A stretch of 7,997 bases of DNA from Candidatus Caenarcanales bacterium (GTDB lineage: Bacteria > Cyanobacteriota > Vampirovibrionia > LMEP-6097): NCBI GenBank assembly GCA_021299565.1, contig JAJTHA010000033.1, positions 1 to 7,997 on the forward strand, written 5' to 3'. Both the position numbers and the translations under genes were made by a program. Shown here in pieces: positions 6,062 through 7,997 of the stretch; within the stretch, counting starts at the first letter, position 1, and every line of letters starts with the position of its first letter. The notes beneath the pieces were generated by a model that did no database searches, had not been told where the DNA came from, and saw only the letters and a program-made list of their open reading frames with translations.

Positions 6062-7054
6062 ATGGCAGAAGAAGTATTTGAAACGTTTTTAGATGAAGAA
6101 ATTGAAGCTGAAGATGATGGTTTAGAGGTTATAGTCTCATCAAGAGCAGCTGGACCAGAAAATGAAGAAGGTAATCCAGACGAATATCTCAAAACCTACT
6201 CAAAATCTGATGGAGCAGAAGACTCAATCAAATTATATTTAAAAGAAATTGGTCGCATTCCTCTTTTGACAGCAGAACAAGAAATTGAACTAGCTAGAGC
6301 AATAGAAAAAGGCGGCGAAAAAGGCGATGAAGCTAAACGCAAACTAGTACAAGCAAACTTGAGACTAGTAGTAAGTATCGCTAAAAAATACCTCAATAGA
6401 GGATTATCGTTTTTGGATCTTATTCAAGAAGGTAATTTAGGTTTAATAAGAGCAGCCGAGAAATTTGACTACGAAAAAGGTTATAAATTCTCGACTTATG
6501 CTACTTGGTGGATTAGACAAGGTATCACTAGATCACTAGCTGACAAATCACGTACTATTCGTGTACCAGTTCACATGGTAGAAACTATCAATAGATACAA
6601 AAGAGTAACTAGACAATTATCTGCTGAACTTGGACGCAAACCAAGTGATCAAGAAATGGCATGGGCTCTTGGTGTTAGCAGCAAAAAACTCAAAGAGATA
6701 ATGAATGCTAACAAAACACCTGTTTCTCTAGAAACTCCTCTTGGCAAAGAAGAAGATAGTACTTTATCTGATTTTATTGCTGATGAAAATGACTGCAGAC
6801 CAGATGTTTCAAGCACAGAAAGAATGCTTAAAACTCATATCAAAGAACTTTTGGTAGATCTTTTACCTAGAGAAGCTGAAGTATTGAAATTGCGTTATGG
6901 TCTAGAAGACGGACAAGCAAGAACACTTGAGCAAGTAGGAAGAATATTTAATATCACTCGTGAGCGCGTAAGACAAATTGAATTTAAGGCAATGAAAAAA
7001 TTACGTGAACCTTCCAAATTTGCTAAGCTCGAAGGCTATCTAAGTAACGTATAA
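6062..7054 (+). CDS. rpoD: Primary-type sigma-70 factor (RpoD/SigA group)
   Basis: This is the promoter-recognition subunit of RNA polymerase. In the 330-residue protein, a short acidic N-terminus (1-50) takes the place of a full region 1.1. Region 1.2 is SIKLYLKEIGRIPLLTAEQE (55-74). Regions 2.1-2.4 span about 95-170, with RLVVSIAKKYLNRGLSFLDL and the -10-reading, melting segment YKFSTYATWWIRQGITRSLA followed by RTIRVPVHM. Region 3 is about 170-245. Region 4 is about 260-318, with the helix-turn-helix LEQVGRIFNITRERVRQIE contacting the -35 box. The near-invariant region 2.4 is typical of group 1 or 2 factors; its intact form predicts recognition of TATAAT, as used throughout this window. Group 1 versus group 2 cannot be settled here. 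The ATG at 6062 is chosen over the TTG at 6044 because AAAAAGG lies 8 nt upstream, the only good Shine-Dalgarno sequence in the window. Confidence 0.92.
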   Translation: MAEEVFETFLDEEIEAEDDGLEVIVSSRAAGPENEEGNPDEYLKTYSKSDGAEDSIKLYLKEIGRIPLLTAEQEIELARAIEKGGEKGDEAKRKLVQANLRLVVSIAKKYLNRGLSFLDLIQEGNLGLIRAAEKFDYEKGYKFSTYATWWIRQGITRSLADKSRTIRVPVHMVETINRYKRVTRQLSAELGRKPSDQEMAWALGVSSKKLKEIMNANKTPVSLETPLGKEEDSTLSDFIADENDCRPDVSSTERMLKTHIKELLVDLLPREAEVLKLRYGLEDGQARTLEQVGRIFNITRERVRQIEFKAMKKLREPSKFAKLEGYLSNV

Positions 7055-7055
7055 T
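7050..7055 (+). promoter_or_regulatory. -10 box of pyrH, overlapping the sigma gene stop codon
   Basis: A perfect TATAAT contains the TAA stop of the sigma gene and ends 8 nt before the pyrH ATG. The -35 region is not recognisable. No Shine-Dalgarno sequence precedes pyrH, so either this promoter yields a leaderless message or translation is coupled across the 9-nt gap. Confidence 0.45.
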
Positions 7056-7063
7056 TTCTATTG

Positions 7064-7780
7064 ATGAACATTAAATACAAACGTATCCTACTCAAACTAA
7101 GTGGAGAAGCTCTTGTCGGCGAAGGACATCTCGGGATCTCTCCAGAGATAGTTGATAGAATCGCCGAGGAAATTTCTTTAGTTACCACTCAAGGAGTACA
7201 AGTTTGTGTTGTTGTTGGTGGCGGAAATATTTTTAGAGGATTACAAAAATCCACAGAACTAGGCATGGATAGAGCTGCTGCTGATTATGTAGGTATGTTA
7301 GCGACAATCATGAACGCACTCGTTTTACAGGGCGTGCTTGAAAAACGTGGGATTGCAACTAGAGTACAAACCGCAATAGAAATGCGTTCTATCGCAGAGC
7401 CTTATACAAGAAGAAGAGCACTTAGACATATGAGCAAAAGTCGAGTGGTGATTTTTGGTGGTGGTACTGGTAATCCGTTTTTCACTACTGATACTGCAGC
7501 TGCTTTGCGCGCATCAGAAATGGATTGTGATTTGATGTTGATGGCAAAAAATGGTGTGGATGGAGTTTATGATGATGATCCGCGCACAAACAAAAACGCA
7601 AAAAAAATCAACAAATTGAGTCATCAAGAAGTTATCAGCCGCAATCTAAAAGTAATGGACACCTCTGCTCTAGCGCTTTGTAGAGATAGGCATATTCCAA
7701 TTGCTGTATTTGACTTTGCTAGACCAGGCGCTGTCAGAGATATTGTCTGCGGACTTGAAGTTGGGACTTTGATAGATTAA
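7064..7780 (+). CDS. pyrH: UMP kinase
   Basis: PyrH phosphorylates UMP to UDP with ATP, a committed step of pyrimidine nucleotide synthesis; bacterial forms are hexamers of the amino-acid-kinase fold, usually regulated by GTP and UTP. The 238-residue length is normal. Visible motifs are KLSGEAL (11-17, phosphate binding), VVGGGNIFRG (50-59), MDRAAADYVGMLAT (68-81, UMP binding), FGGGTGNPFFTTDTAAALRA (131-150), the segment AKNGVDGVYDDDPR (161-174) and VMDTSALALCRD (197-208). The ATG at 7064 is preferred to the TTG at 7061 because MNIKYKRILLKLSGE is the expected N-terminus. The gene lies 9 nt after the sigma gene. In many bacteria pyrH is followed by frr (ribosome recycling factor). Here no frr follows, and a convergent frame begins 137 bp further on. 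Confidence 0.97.
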   Translation: MNIKYKRILLKLSGEALVGEGHLGISPEIVDRIAEEISLVTTQGVQVCVVVGGGNIFRGLQKSTELGMDRAAADYVGMLATIMNALVLQGVLEKRGIATRVQTAIEMRSIAEPYTRRRALRHMSKSRVVIFGGGTGNPFFTTDTAAALRASEMDCDLMLMAKNGVDGVYDDDPRTNKNAKKINKLSHQEVISRNLKVMDTSALALCRDRHIPIAVFDFARPGAVRDIVCGLEVGTLID

Positions 7781-7917
7781 AACTCACATTTTTGTTAGTT
7801 CTATGTGATAAAAACAGCAAAAAGATCAAAAATAAGAGATTGAACTTACAAAAACGATCATAAAAATTTGAGTGGACAAAGACAAGCAGGTAAAAGCTTG
7901 TTACATATTTTAATAGA
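7781..7917. terminator. Convergent intergenic region with weak stem-loops
   Basis: This gap of 137 bp lies between pyrH and a convergent frame. It holds TCACAT...ATGTGA (about 7784-7808, six pairs, long loop) and ACAAGC...GCTTGT (7882-7901, six pairs, eight-base loop), the latter followed by the AT-rich TACATATTTT. Either could end transcription, but both stems are short and neither has a solid T run. No ORF or RNA gene is seen in the gap. Confidence 0.3.
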
Positions 7918-7997
7918 TTAGATCAGTTCTTCAAACTCTAAAATTTTTGAAAAATAAGCGCTTTTAATTAATTCACCAGAAGCCTTACTGACAGTAA
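7918..7997 (-). CDS. C-terminus of an unidentified minus-strand protein (partial)
   Basis: From the right edge a minus-strand frame stays open for 25 codons to a TAA at 7920-7918. It reads TVSKASGELIKSAYFSKILE, then FEELI. Amino-acid make-up and codon use look like a real helical protein end. The other two minus frames there close quickly: one meets a stop within ten codons and the other within four. I do not recognise the protein. The orientation, convergent to pyrH with a plausible intergenic gap, supports a genuine gene. The stretch is too short to be certain. Confidence 0.45.
   Translation of the reverse strand, partial: TVSKASGELIKSAYFSKILEFEELI

Noticed and set aside
6196..6396. Minus-strand 66-codon frame inside the sigma gene
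   Set aside because: It is antisense to regions 1.2 and 2.1, with no promoter or ribosome binding signal.
1..7997. CRISPR array, tRNA, rRNA or transposase gene
   Set aside because: No regularly spaced repeats, no tRNA or rRNA-like segments, and no transposase motifs in any frame examined.

Overview
This is an AT-rich bacterial chromosomal window of housekeeping genes, with a short flagellar cluster and part of a toxin-antitoxin module. FlgA, the P-ring assembly chaperone, implies an outer membrane and peptidoglycan, so the host is a flagellated diderm. The primary-type sigma factor, YchF, S-adenosylhomocysteine hydrolase and UMP kinase are intact and conventional. The taxon cannot be fixed from sequence alone. 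A pentapeptide-repeat protein and a short cyanobacterial-style AhcY would fit a non-photosynthetic relative of the cyanobacteria (Melainabacteria/Vampirovibrionia-like), but this is a weak guess.

Layout. On the minus strand, reading leftward from 3247: flgG, a 131-bp imperfect palindromic element, flgA, ychF, an RHH/RelB-like antitoxin, and the first 44 codons of a RelE/ParE-like toxin running off the left edge. On the plus strand from 3386: a pentapeptide-repeat protein of unknown role, ahcY, a 180-bp leader region, a sigma-70 gene and pyrH. A convergent minus-strand gene seems to end at 7918, with only its C-terminus in the window. No gap exceeds 300 bases.

How it works together. FlgG (distal rod) and FlgA (P-ring chaperone) serve the same stage of basal-body assembly. 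AhcY recycles the product of methylation reactions, PyrH makes UDP, YchF is a ribosome-associated ATPase and the sigma factor directs transcription. These are core functions with no obvious shared pathway.

The most striking signal is in how the genes start. Only the sigma gene has a credible Shine-Dalgarno sequence. The antitoxin, ychF, pentapeptide gene, ahcY and pyrH, and probably flgA, each have a near-consensus -10 hexamer ending 6 to 8 nt before the start codon. That is the spacing expected if transcription begins at or next to the start codon (leaderless mRNA). For ychF and pyrH the hexamer contains the stop codon of the preceding gene. I see no defence system, phage or CRISPR array.
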